A DNA stretch of 24,828 nt, taken from contig JAEWZG010000064.1 in NCBI GenBank assembly GCA_023395435.1, positions 1-24,828 of the forward strand. The letters run 5' to 3'. A program made the position numbers and the translations under genes. Source of the stretch: Bacillota bacterium (GTDB lineage Bacteria; Bacillota; Clostridia; Oscillospirales; Ruminococcaceae). This document shows positions 1 through 6,035 of the stretch, in pieces; within the stretch, counting starts at the first letter, position 1, and every line of letters begins with the position of its first letter. The notes beneath the pieces were generated by a model that was not told where the DNA came from, did not search any database, and saw only the letters and a list, made by a program, of their open reading frames with translations.

Positions 1-1
1 A

Positions 2-247
2 GATAATAATGAAATAAATTTTTTAGCGGTTCATCCAGAATATCGTAGAATGGGGATTGCTCAGAATTTGATAAAAAAGTTGGCATCTCTATTCCCAAAA
101 GGGACGCAGTTAAGTGTTATTACATATAGAGAAGGTGACTTGCAAGGTATTGCTGCACGGAAATTGTATGAAAGTATTGGATTTAAATGCGGTAAATTGC
201 TTACAGTATTTGAATATCCATGTCAAAGATTAATTTATACCGTGTGA
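2..247 (+). CDS. GNAT-family N-acetyltransferase, C-terminal part (cut by window edge)
   Basis: The reading frame is open from base 2, before the first ATG at 50, so the gene starts outside the window. The visible 81 residues contain the acetyl-CoA binding motif A of GNAT enzymes: V-H-P-E-Y-R-R-M-G-I-A, a form of the usual R/Q-x-x-G-x-G/A loop, preceded by a hydrophobic strand (INFLA). The later stretch A-A-R-K-L-Y-E-S-I-G-F is the typical motif B helix and following strand. GNAT enzymes move an acetyl group from acetyl-CoA to an amine; the substrate cannot be read from this fragment. The ATG at 50 lies inside motif A and is not a real start. It is followed by two terminator-like hairpins, so it is probably not co-transcribed with the pst operon. 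Confidence 0.85.
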   Translation, partial: DNNEINFLAVHPEYRRMGIAQNLIKKLASLFPKGTQLSVITYREGDLQGIAARKLYESIGFKCGKLLTVFEYPCQRLIYTV

Positions 248-339
248 TAATTATTAAATCTGAATATTGAGTTGGAACTATATTAATATAGAATACTTGG
301 TTAATAGTGGAAATATATATAAATAATAATTAGTTTTTA

Positions 340-381
340 AAAAACCTGTTAAGCCCTAACATGAGGGAGTAGCAGGTTTTT
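340..381. terminator. Bidirectional hairpin terminator
   Basis: The inverted repeat AAAAACCTG (340-348) and CAGGTTTTT (373-381) encloses a second small stem CCCT (354-357)/AGGG (364-367). On the plus strand it ends in a T run, and the minus-strand copy also ends in six T. It can therefore stop transcription from the acetyltransferase gene on the left and from the minus-strand lipoprotein gene on the right. Confidence 0.7.
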
Positions 382-416
382 ATCACTTCCATATTATTTG
401 TCCACATAATTTACTT

Positions 417-449
417 CAGCCACGGAGATAACCTCTGTGGCTGGTTTTT
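417..449 (+). terminator. Second hairpin terminator, plus-strand orientation
   Basis: CAGCCACGGAG (417-427) pairs with CTCTGTGGCTG (433-443), with one G-U pair and a 5-base loop, and is followed by TTTTT (445-449). The T run is only on the plus-strand side. It stands 36 bases after the first hairpin, giving two stops in a row in the plus direction before the divergent promoter region. Confidence 0.7.
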
Positions 450-464
450 CACTAATAAAAATAC

Positions 465-851
465 TTATTGGTTAATTGGTTTATATACTTTCAGTACTTC
501 TATATAATCATATCCGTCCTTTTGTTTGATATCATCATTAGGTGGAAACTGTGTACCTACTTCATCTTGTAATGATGGAGTAATGACAGGTTTACTACTA
601 TCTGTAACTTGACTATTATCAAAGCCAAACTCTTTATAATTTATCAAGACTTTATCACCTATTTTGTATCCACCACGTTCTTTTGTTATTTGAAGCAAAA
701 TAGTATTGTTATCCTTAATTTCAATTATTTTTCCTGTAATAACATTCATATGAGCACCATCTTTGGTACTGCTTGAATCGTTTTTATCCGAATTACAACC
801 AACACATACCAATAAAAAAACAACAGACAAAAATGCTAAAAGCTTTTTCAT
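465..851 (-). CDS. Small secreted lipoprotein, function unknown (DUF3221-like)
   Basis: This 128-residue protein has a lipoprotein signal peptide: MKK, a hydrophobic core, then the lipobox V-C-V-G-C with the lipidated cysteine at residue 19, followed by a Ser/Asp/Asn-rich linker. The mature part reads like a small beta-barrel: a strand pair with a turn (V-I-T-G-K-I-I-E-I-K-D-N-N-T-I-L-L) and later Y-K-I-G-D-K-V-L-I. This resembles DUF3221-type extracytoplasmic domains, a resemblance judged by eye only. It has a good ribosome site (AGGAG, 859-863) and a consensus promoter at 881-908. The gene is divergent from pstS, and ATTACAA repeats lie just upstream of its -35 box, so a link to the phosphate response is possible but unproven. 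Confidence 0.75.
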   Translation of the reverse strand: MKKLLAFLSVVFLLVCVGCNSDKNDSSSTKDGAHMNVITGKIIEIKDNNTILLQITKERGGYKIGDKVLINYKEFGFDNSQVTDSSKPVITPSLQDEVGTQFPPNDDIKQKDGYDYIEVLKVYKPINQ

Positions 852-880
852 TTTGCCACTCCTAACTTGTAACTTTCTAT

Positions 881-908
881 ATTATAACATGTTGAATATT
901 TGTGTCAA
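881..908 (-). promoter_or_regulatory. Sigma-A promoter of the lipoprotein gene
   Basis: On the minus strand TTGACA (908-903) and TATAAT (886-881) are separated by 16 bases. Both hexamers match the consensus fully. The predicted start near 874 gives a leader of about 23 bases ending in a good ribosome site. Confidence 0.8.
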
Positions 909-912
909 TATT

Positions 913-949
913 TTGTAATTTCATTGTAATTAATTTACTTGATTGTAAT
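913..949 (-). promoter_or_regulatory. ATTACAA direct repeats upstream of the lipoprotein promoter (Pho-box-like)
   Basis: On the minus strand ATTACAA occurs at 949-943, 930-924 and 919-913. The last two form ATTACAA-TGAA-ATTACAA, a 7+4+7 arrangement with 11-base periodicity that ends 4 bases before the -35 box. This geometry is that of PhoB/PhoP-type (OmpR family) boxes. The sequence context is very AT-rich, which raises the chance of coincidence. Confidence 0.4.
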
Positions 950-982
950 AATAGTTTAATAAAGCAAATGTAATATTAGAAA

Positions 983-1007
983 CTTTGCACTTTACAAGAA
1001 CTTTACA
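983..1007 (+). promoter_or_regulatory. Candidate PhoP/PhoB box of the pst operon
   Basis: CTTTACA (990-996) and CTTTACA (1001-1007) are exact 7-base direct repeats separated by AGAA, an 11-base period. A related CTTTGCA (983-989) lies directly before them. The E. coli Pho box has the same layout: two 7-base repeats with a 4-base A/T-rich spacer. It stands upstream of the pst promoter, and the regulator that would bind it is encoded in the same operon. Confidence 0.6.
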
Positions 1008-1019
1008 TTTCTCAGACGT

Positions 1020-1068
1020 TCGTATGATAGTTGACATTCTTATTGTTTTGTATAATAAGGTCATACGA
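1020..1068. repeat. 8-bp inverted repeat enclosing the pst core promoter
   Basis: TCGTATGA (1020-1027) and TCATACGA (1061-1068) are exact inverted copies. Between them lie TTGACA (1031) and TATAAT (1051), so the arms flank the core promoter and the right arm lies at the predicted transcription start. It could be an operator for another regulator or a structural feature. Confidence 0.45.
1031..1056 (+). promoter_or_regulatory. Promoter of the pst operon
   Basis: TTGACA (1031-1036) and TATAAT (1051-1056) match consensus but are only 14 bases apart, shorter than the usual 16-18. The -10 element is followed about 7 bases later by a likely start, then a leader of about 25 bases with AAAGGA (1073-1078). 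An under-spaced -35 would fit a promoter that depends on an activator such as PhoP. Confidence 0.6.
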
Positions 1069-1087
1069 TACGAAAGGATGAATTTAA

Positions 1088-2017
1088 ATGAATAATAAAA
1101 GAAACAGGGTTTTAACAGGATTAATTTCAGCTGTATGTCTTATTGGTATGGTGGGAGGACTCACAGGTTGTAATAAAGCTGAAAAAAATATTTCAGTAGT
1201 TGTTCGTGAACAAGGAAGCGGTACAAGAGAAGCTTTTGATAAGGTTGTCACTGACGGAAAACATTTCCTTGAAGAAAAGGACTCAAATGGCAAAAAGGTT
1301 TATAACACAACAAAGGATTCAATTCAACAGACAAAGACAGGAAATGTTCTTTCATCAGTTGCAAATGATAAAAATTCAATCGGATACATATCACTTGGTT
1401 CAGTAAATGACACAATTAAAGTTCTAAAGGTTGACGGTGTTGAGGCAACTAATGAAAATGTTCTCAACGGCAATTATAAAATTCAGCGTCCATTTGTTGT
1501 AATGACAAATGAGAAAGCAAAATTAACAGCAAGAGCACAGGATTTCGTTAACTATGTTTACAGCAATAAATCAGAAGAACACTCAAAAGAAGCAGGAACA
1601 ATATTCCTAACTGATAAAGATAAACGTGGTTATGAAGTTGGAGAATATAAACAGCTTTCTACTCTTCCATCAGGTGATAAAATCGTTGTGCGTGGTTCAA
1701 CATCAATGGAAAAGTTCATTAATTCTGCTGCTAAAGGCTATGCAGATATGTATGGTGCAAAGGCAGAAGATATCTTCGACATTCAGCTTGAGGGTTCATC
1801 AGTTGGCAGAAAGGCAGTTGAAAGTGACACAACGGGTAATGTAATTGGGCTCTCATCAGCAGCAGTCAAACAAGACGGTATAAAAAGCCTTAATGTATGC
1901 CTTGATGCAGTAGTTGTAATTGTAAACAAGGGCAACAAAGATGTAACCGACCTCAGCATTAATCAGCTTTATGATATCTTCTCCGGTAAAATCAATAAGT
2001 TCAGCGAAATAAAGTAA
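1088..2017 (+). CDS. pstS: Phosphate-binding lipoprotein PstS, circularly permuted
   Basis: This is the substrate-binding protein of the high-affinity phosphate ABC transporter, anchored outside the membrane. Residues 1-28 form a lipoprotein signal peptide with lipobox L-T-G-C (Cys28). The lobes are in swapped order. Residues about 34-190 hold what is normally the second half: V-V-V-R-E-Q-G-S-G-T-R (R40, G45, T46, matching the ligand loop R135-G140-T141 of E. coli PstS) and S-I-G-Y-I-S-L-G-S. Residues about 198-309 hold what is normally the first half: G-S-T-S-M (203-207), E-G-S-S-V-G (235-240), and L-Y-D-I-F-S-G-K-I near the end. The position of E. coli Asp56 appears to be Val252, next to Asn251. 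The start has AAAGGA 9 bases upstream. Binding of phosphate is inferred from the operon and loops. Confidence 0.9.
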   Translation: MNNKRNRVLTGLISAVCLIGMVGGLTGCNKAEKNISVVVREQGSGTREAFDKVVTDGKHFLEEKDSNGKKVYNTTKDSIQQTKTGNVLSSVANDKNSIGYISLGSVNDTIKVLKVDGVEATNENVLNGNYKIQRPFVVMTNEKAKLTARAQDFVNYVYSNKSEEHSKEAGTIFLTDKDKRGYEVGEYKQLSTLPSGDKIVVRGSTSMEKFINSAAKGYADMYGAKAEDIFDIQLEGSSVGRKAVESDTTGNVIGLSSAAVKQDGIKSLNVCLDAVVVIVNKGNKDVTDLSINQLYDIFSGKINKFSEIK

Positions 2018-2033
2018 AAGGAAATTAACCTGT

Positions 2034-3908
2034 ATGACTAAAACCAAACTTAAAGAAAGTGCAGGTAAAACAATATTTGCGACAATGGCGGCAGTATGTA
2101 TCATTGCTGTTGCCGCAATCTTTATTTTCCTGATAATTAAAAGCTTTCCTGCATTTAAAAAAATAGGCTTTTTTGACTTCCTTCTGGGAGATCAATGGTC
2201 TCCTGACAGACTCGATACCTATGGTCAATCGCTCTCCGGTACATACGGTATTTTTACTATGGTTATCGGAACAATATCGGCAACAATAGGAGCTTTACTT
2301 TTTGGTGGGGTTTTCGGATATTTTACAGCAATATTCCTTGTATTCTTCTGCCCTAAAAAACTCACCAAAATATTTTCTATTGTAATAAATCTTCTTGCTG
2401 GTATTCCGTCGGTAGTTTATGGGTTTTTCGGAATTGTATTTCTCCTGCCACTTCTGGCAAACATTTCGCCAAACAATGGTAGCGGACTTCTTGCAACATC
2501 AATTATTCTTGGAATAATGATTCTGCCGACGGTGGTTTCACTATCAAAAACAAGTCTTGAGGCAGTACCACAAAGTTACTATGAAGGTGCTGTGGCTATT
2601 GGTGCAAATCACACACAGGCCGTTTTTAAAGCTGTTGTGCCTGCGGCAAAGTCAGGTATTTCAGCTTCTTTGATATTAGGAATAGGCAGAGCACTCGGTG
2701 AAACAATGGCTGTAGTAATGGTTGCTGGAAATGCTCCGACTTTCCCAAATAGTTTATTTAACAGCTTCAGGGTAATGACTGCAAATATTGTTATGGAAAT
2801 GGGCTATGCAGGTGAAGTTCAGGAGGGTGCACTTGTTGCAACAGGCGTTGTTCTTCTCATATTTGTACTGATTGTCAATATCATTTTCACTACTGTTTCA
2901 GGCAAGGCTGTTCAGTCAGCAGTAAGAAAAAGCAAGTCAAAGGATAAAGATAAAAAATTATCAAGAATACACAGAATATTTCGCACCCGAACACTAAAAA
3001 TCAAGGATGCTGTTGGATTCATAACATATAAAGCCAAGTCTTCTTCTATCGGGAAAGTTGCTGCAATCACCGCTGGAGTTTTTTCAGGGCTTGCACTGAT
3101 TCTTGTAATAGGATTTATCTTCATAAAAGGTTGTCCAGAGCTTTTCTCTAATCCTGATCTGGTTTTTGGCAAGTATGAATTTGGAAGTCATAACATTACA
3201 ATTCTCCCTGCTATTATAACAACAATTATGGCAGTTGCACTTTGCCTTCTTATTGCAGTACCGATAGGAATAATGACATCAATCTTCCTAAATGAATATG
3301 CGAAGAAGGGCAACTTTCTTATAAAAATAGTCAGAGTGGCGATAGATATTTTAAGTGGTGTTCCATCGATAGTTTATGGATTGTTTGGAATGATTACTTT
3401 TGTTAAAATTCTTGGTGGTTCAAGTTCAATACTTGCGGGTTCGCTGACAGTAAGCATTATGTTGCTCCCCACTATCGTGCGTTCAACAGAAGAAAGCCTG
3501 AAATCTGTTGCAGACAGTATGCGTGAGGGTAGCTTTGCCTTAGGTGCCGGCAAATTGAGAACTATAATTAAAATTGTTCTTCCATCAGCATTACCTGGTA
3601 TTGTTTCAGCAATAATTCTTAGTATGGGAAGAGTAATAAGCGAGTCAGCACCATTCCTTTACACCGCAGGCTCGGTAATTTCATCAAATCCAAAGGGCTT
3701 TACTGACAGTGGTGCGACCCTTTCAGTTGCACTTTATCAGCTTTCAGGCGAGGGCTGGTATTTGAATGAAGCATATGCTTCAGCAGTTGTACTGATTGTG
3801 CTTGTACTTGGATTAAATCTTCTGGCAGAATTTATTGCCGCAAAACTTGGAAGAAAACTAAAAGGAGATACTTATGTTAAAACAAAAAAGCAAAGAAAAA
3901 CAGCCTAA
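2034..3908 (+). CDS. pstCA: Fused phosphate permease PstC-PstA
   Basis: A single 624-residue membrane protein carries both permease subunits of the phosphate transporter. Residues 1 to about 298 are PstC-like, with L-L-A-G-I-P-S-V-V-Y-G-F-F-G and the ATPase-contacting loop Y-Y-E-G-A-V-A-I-G-A-N. A basic cytoplasmic linker (about 299-338, with K-S-K-S-K-D-K-D-K-K) leads into a PstA-like half with I-L-S-G-V-P-S-I-V-Y-G-L-F-G and its own loop M-R-E-G-S-F-A-L-G-A-G-K near residue 490. Each half has about six hydrophobic segments, as in the separate proteins, which are roughly 280-310 residues each. No stop or frameshift interrupts the junction. The start follows pstS by 16 bases with AAGGA somewhat far (about 11 bases). 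The 3' end overlaps pstB by 35 bases. Confidence 0.93.
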   Translation: MTKTKLKESAGKTIFATMAAVCIIAVAAIFIFLIIKSFPAFKKIGFFDFLLGDQWSPDRLDTYGQSLSGTYGIFTMVIGTISATIGALLFGGVFGYFTAIFLVFFCPKKLTKIFSIVINLLAGIPSVVYGFFGIVFLLPLLANISPNNGSGLLATSIILGIMILPTVVSLSKTSLEAVPQSYYEGAVAIGANHTQAVFKAVVPAAKSGISASLILGIGRALGETMAVVMVAGNAPTFPNSLFNSFRVMTANIVMEMGYAGEVQEGALVATGVVLLIFVLIVNIIFTTVSGKAVQSAVRKSKSKDKDKKLSRIHRIFRTRTLKIKDAVGFITYKAKSSSIGKVAAITAGVFSGLALILVIGFIFIKGCPELFSNPDLVFGKYEFGSHNITILPAIITTIMAVALCLLIAVPIGIMTSIFLNEYAKKGNFLIKIVRVAIDILSGVPSIVYGLFGMITFVKILGGSSSILAGSLTVSIMLLPTIVRSTEESLKSVADSMREGSFALGAGKLRTIIKIVLPSALPGIVSAIILSMGRVISESAPFLYTAGSVISSNPKGFTDSGATLSVALYQLSGEGWYLNEAYASAVVLIVLVLGLNLLAEFIAAKLGRKLKGDTYVKTKKQRKTA

Positions 3909-4668
3909 CCTTGAGTTTAGCCAAAACATCAGCGTAAAGAATGCTAATCTTTGGTACAGTGATTTTCAAGCTCTTAAAGATATAAATATTGAAATTCCTG
4001 AAAATAGTGTTACAGCATTCATTGGTCCATCAGGCTGTGGTAAATCAACCTTTCTTAAGTGTTTTAACCGCATGAACGACCTAATAGAAGGCTGTCGAAT
4101 TGAGGGTGAATTCAAAATCGGCGATGTTGATATTTACGGCAAAACTGATGTAAATGAGCTCCGCAAAAATGTCGGTATGGTCTTTCAGCGACCTAACCCC
4201 TTCCCTATGAGTATTTATGATAATATTGCTTATGGTCCGCGAACTTTTGGTATACACAACCGTCGTGAACTTGATATAATTGTTGAAGAATCTTTGCGTG
4301 GAGCTGCTATGTGGGATGAACTCAAGGATAGACTTGATAAATCTGCTCTTGGACTTTCCGGTGGACAACAACAGCGACTCTGCATAGCAAGAGCATTGGC
4401 TGTAAAGCCGAAAATAATTCTGATGGATGAGCCGACATCTGCCCTTGACCCTATTTCAACAGGTAAAATTGAGGAATTGTGCAGTGAACTTAAAAAAGTA
4501 ACAACTATTGTTATTGTCACTCATAATATGCAACAAGCCACAAGAATTTCTGATAAAACAGGGTTCTTTCTGCTTGGTGAACTTGTTGAATATGGTGACA
4601 CAGAAGATATTTTTACAAGCCCGAAAAAAGAAGCTACCGAGCGTTATATAACTGGTAGATTCGGTTGA
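3874..4668 (+). CDS. pstB: Phosphate ABC transporter ATPase PstB
   Basis: This cytoplasmic ATPase of 264 residues powers phosphate import with the PstCA permease. Visible motifs: Walker A G-P-S-G-C-G-K-S-T (51-59), Q-loop with Gln105 (V-F-Q-R-P-N-P-F, the PstB-specific form), signature L-S-G-G-Q-Q-Q-R (161-168), Walker B I-I-L-M-D-E (181-186) and switch His217. The length is normal for PstB. The start is fixed by AAAGGAG (3861-3867) 6 bases before the ATG, which lies inside the end of pstCA. The 35-base overlap in another frame suggests translational coupling and matched amounts of permease and ATPase. Confidence 0.97.
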   Translation: MLKQKSKEKQPNLEFSQNISVKNANLWYSDFQALKDINIEIPENSVTAFIGPSGCGKSTFLKCFNRMNDLIEGCRIEGEFKIGDVDIYGKTDVNELRKNVGMVFQRPNPFPMSIYDNIAYGPRTFGIHNRRELDIIVEESLRGAAMWDELKDRLDKSALGLSGGQQQRLCIARALAVKPKIILMDEPTSALDPISTGKIEELCSELKKVTTIVIVTHNMQQATRISDKTGFFLLGELVEYGDTEDIFTSPKKEATERYITGRFG

Positions 4669-4707
4669 TTTTTAAGAGTAATAATATTATAATCAAAGGA
4701 GAACAAT

Positions 4708-5361
4708 ATGTCAGTAAGAAAAATATTTGAAGAAGAGCTCACAAGCCTCAAGAACGAACTAGTGGAAATGTGTAGATTAACTGAGAAAATGATAGATGAC
4801 TCCATTACTGCTTTAATCAACCACGACAGAGAGCTTGGAAAATGTATTGCTTCCACCGACAAGCGTGTTGATGAGTATGAGATGGATATTGAAAAAAAAT
4901 GTATGAGAATTCTTTTAAAGCAACAGCCAGTTGCAAAGGATTTCAGAGAGGTTTCTACCATACTAAAAATGATTACAGATATTGAGCGTTTTGGTGATCA
5001 GGCGGCAGATATCGGGGACCTTGTTTTCAATATGCCTGGGGAAAAGTACATTAAAAACATTGTACATATCCCGGCTATGGGTAACCTTGCACAGAAGATG
5101 GTACGTGAAAGCGTAAATTCGTTTGTTCTCAATGATGAAAAGCTTGCTGATGAAGTTATTGCTCTTGATGATGAAATGGATAAGCTTTTCATAACTGTTC
5201 AGAATGAACTGATAGAATTAATTAAAAAGGACAGCAATAACGGTGAGCAAGCTATTACACTTATGATGCTTGCTAAATATCTTGAACGCATCGGCGATCA
5301 TGCTGTTAATGTTGCTGAATGGACAAAATACAATGAGACGGGGGTGCATCTTAAATATTGA
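4708..5361 (+). CDS. phoU: Phosphate signalling protein PhoU
   Basis: PhoU is a 217-residue all-helical cytoplasmic protein of two similar three-helix halves. Each half shows the family's metal-binding motif: E-R-F-G-D-Q-A-A-D-I (near residue 93) and E-R-I-G-D-H-A-V-N-V (near 194). It links the state of the Pst transporter to the sensor kinase, keeping the response off when phosphate is plentiful; this role is family knowledge. It is 39 bases after pstB with a strong site AAAGGAG, and its stop overlaps the start of the response regulator gene (TGATG). The sequence looks full length and intact. Confidence 0.95.
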   Translation: MSVRKIFEEELTSLKNELVEMCRLTEKMIDDSITALINHDRELGKCIASTDKRVDEYEMDIEKKCMRILLKQQPVAKDFREVSTILKMITDIERFGDQAADIGDLVFNMPGEKYIKNIVHIPAMGNLAQKMVRESVNSFVLNDEKLADEVIALDDEMDKLFITVQNELIELIKKDSNNGEQAITLMMLAKYLERIGDHAVNVAEWTKYNETGVHLKY

Positions 5362-6032
5362 TGGAACAAAAAAACTCAATGATATATATTGTTGAAGATG
5401 ATGAGGGCATAGGTGAGGTATATGAAGGTGCTTTTGAAGATACCTATTCAATAAGAATTTTCACCAATGCAAAGGATTTCTTTTCTGCATTCAATGAAGA
5501 AAAACCTAACCTGATAATTCTTGACATTATGCTCCCTGATATGGATGGATACACAATACTCACTAAAATAAGGGAAGTTGATGAGAGGATTCCTGTTATT
5601 ATAGTCAGTGCAAAATCAGACGAAATTAGCTTTGTAAAAGGCTTGAATAAAGGTGCTGACGATTATATGGCTAAGCCTTTCTCTATCCTTGAACTTATGG
5701 CAAGAGTAAAAACAAACCTACGGCATTCAAACCTTTATATTGAAAAAGCCAATGGATTTGTTATTGATAATAATACGTATCAGATTTCCTATAACGATAA
5801 GGCTCTGCCACTTACACTAAAAGAATTTAAGCTTTTAAAGCTTCTTATAAGCAAAGCTGGTATAACTCTTAAACGTGAAGAGCTTTTCAGGGAAGTATGG
5901 GGCGAGCAATTTATTGGTGAAACAAGGACATTGGATATGCATGTGGCATCCCTCCGTGATAAAATTCGTGAGGCAGGAGGAAAAGACTGTATCGTTACCG
6001 TACGTGGTATCGGATACCGCTTTGAAGCTTAG
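5361..6032 (+). CDS. phoP: OmpR-family response regulator, PhoP/PhoB type
   Basis: This 223-residue DNA-binding regulator has a receiver domain (about 7-120) with acidic pair Asp13-Asp14, phosphoacceptor Asp55 (I-L-D-I-M-L-P-D-M-D-G), Ser83 in the switch position and Lys105 (K-P-F). The C-terminal winged helix (about 130-223) ends in R-T-L-D-M-H-V-A-S-L-R-D-K-I-R and V-R-G-I-G-Y-R-F. I place the start at the ATG at 5361, which shares its A with the phoU stop (TGATG). A TTG at 5358 would add one residue; the ATG at 5379 is another option. No clear ribosome site precedes it, so coupling to phoU is likely. It probably binds the CTTTACA repeats before pstS. The Pho role is inferred from the operon. 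Confidence 0.9.
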   Translation: MEQKNSMIYIVEDDEGIGEVYEGAFEDTYSIRIFTNAKDFFSAFNEEKPNLIILDIMLPDMDGYTILTKIREVDERIPVIIVSAKSDEISFVKGLNKGADDYMAKPFSILELMARVKTNLRHSNLYIEKANGFVIDNNTYQISYNDKALPLTLKEFKLLKLLISKAGITLKREELFREVWGEQFIGETRTLDMHVASLRDKIREAGGKDCIVTVRGIGYRFEA

Positions 6033-6035
6033 AAT

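Noticed and set aside
278..291. Perfect palindrome CTATATTAATATAG after the acetyltransferase gene.
   Set aside because: All but its end bases are A/T; such short palindromes are expected by chance in this AT-rich spacer and no promoter or T run goes with it.
4665..4693. TTGATT and TATAAT with 17-base spacer before phoU, a possible internal promoter.
   Set aside because: The predicted start would fall near 4700, inside the ribosome site of phoU, leaving almost no leader. The DNA is AT-rich and the gap fits an operon spacer, so it is probably chance.
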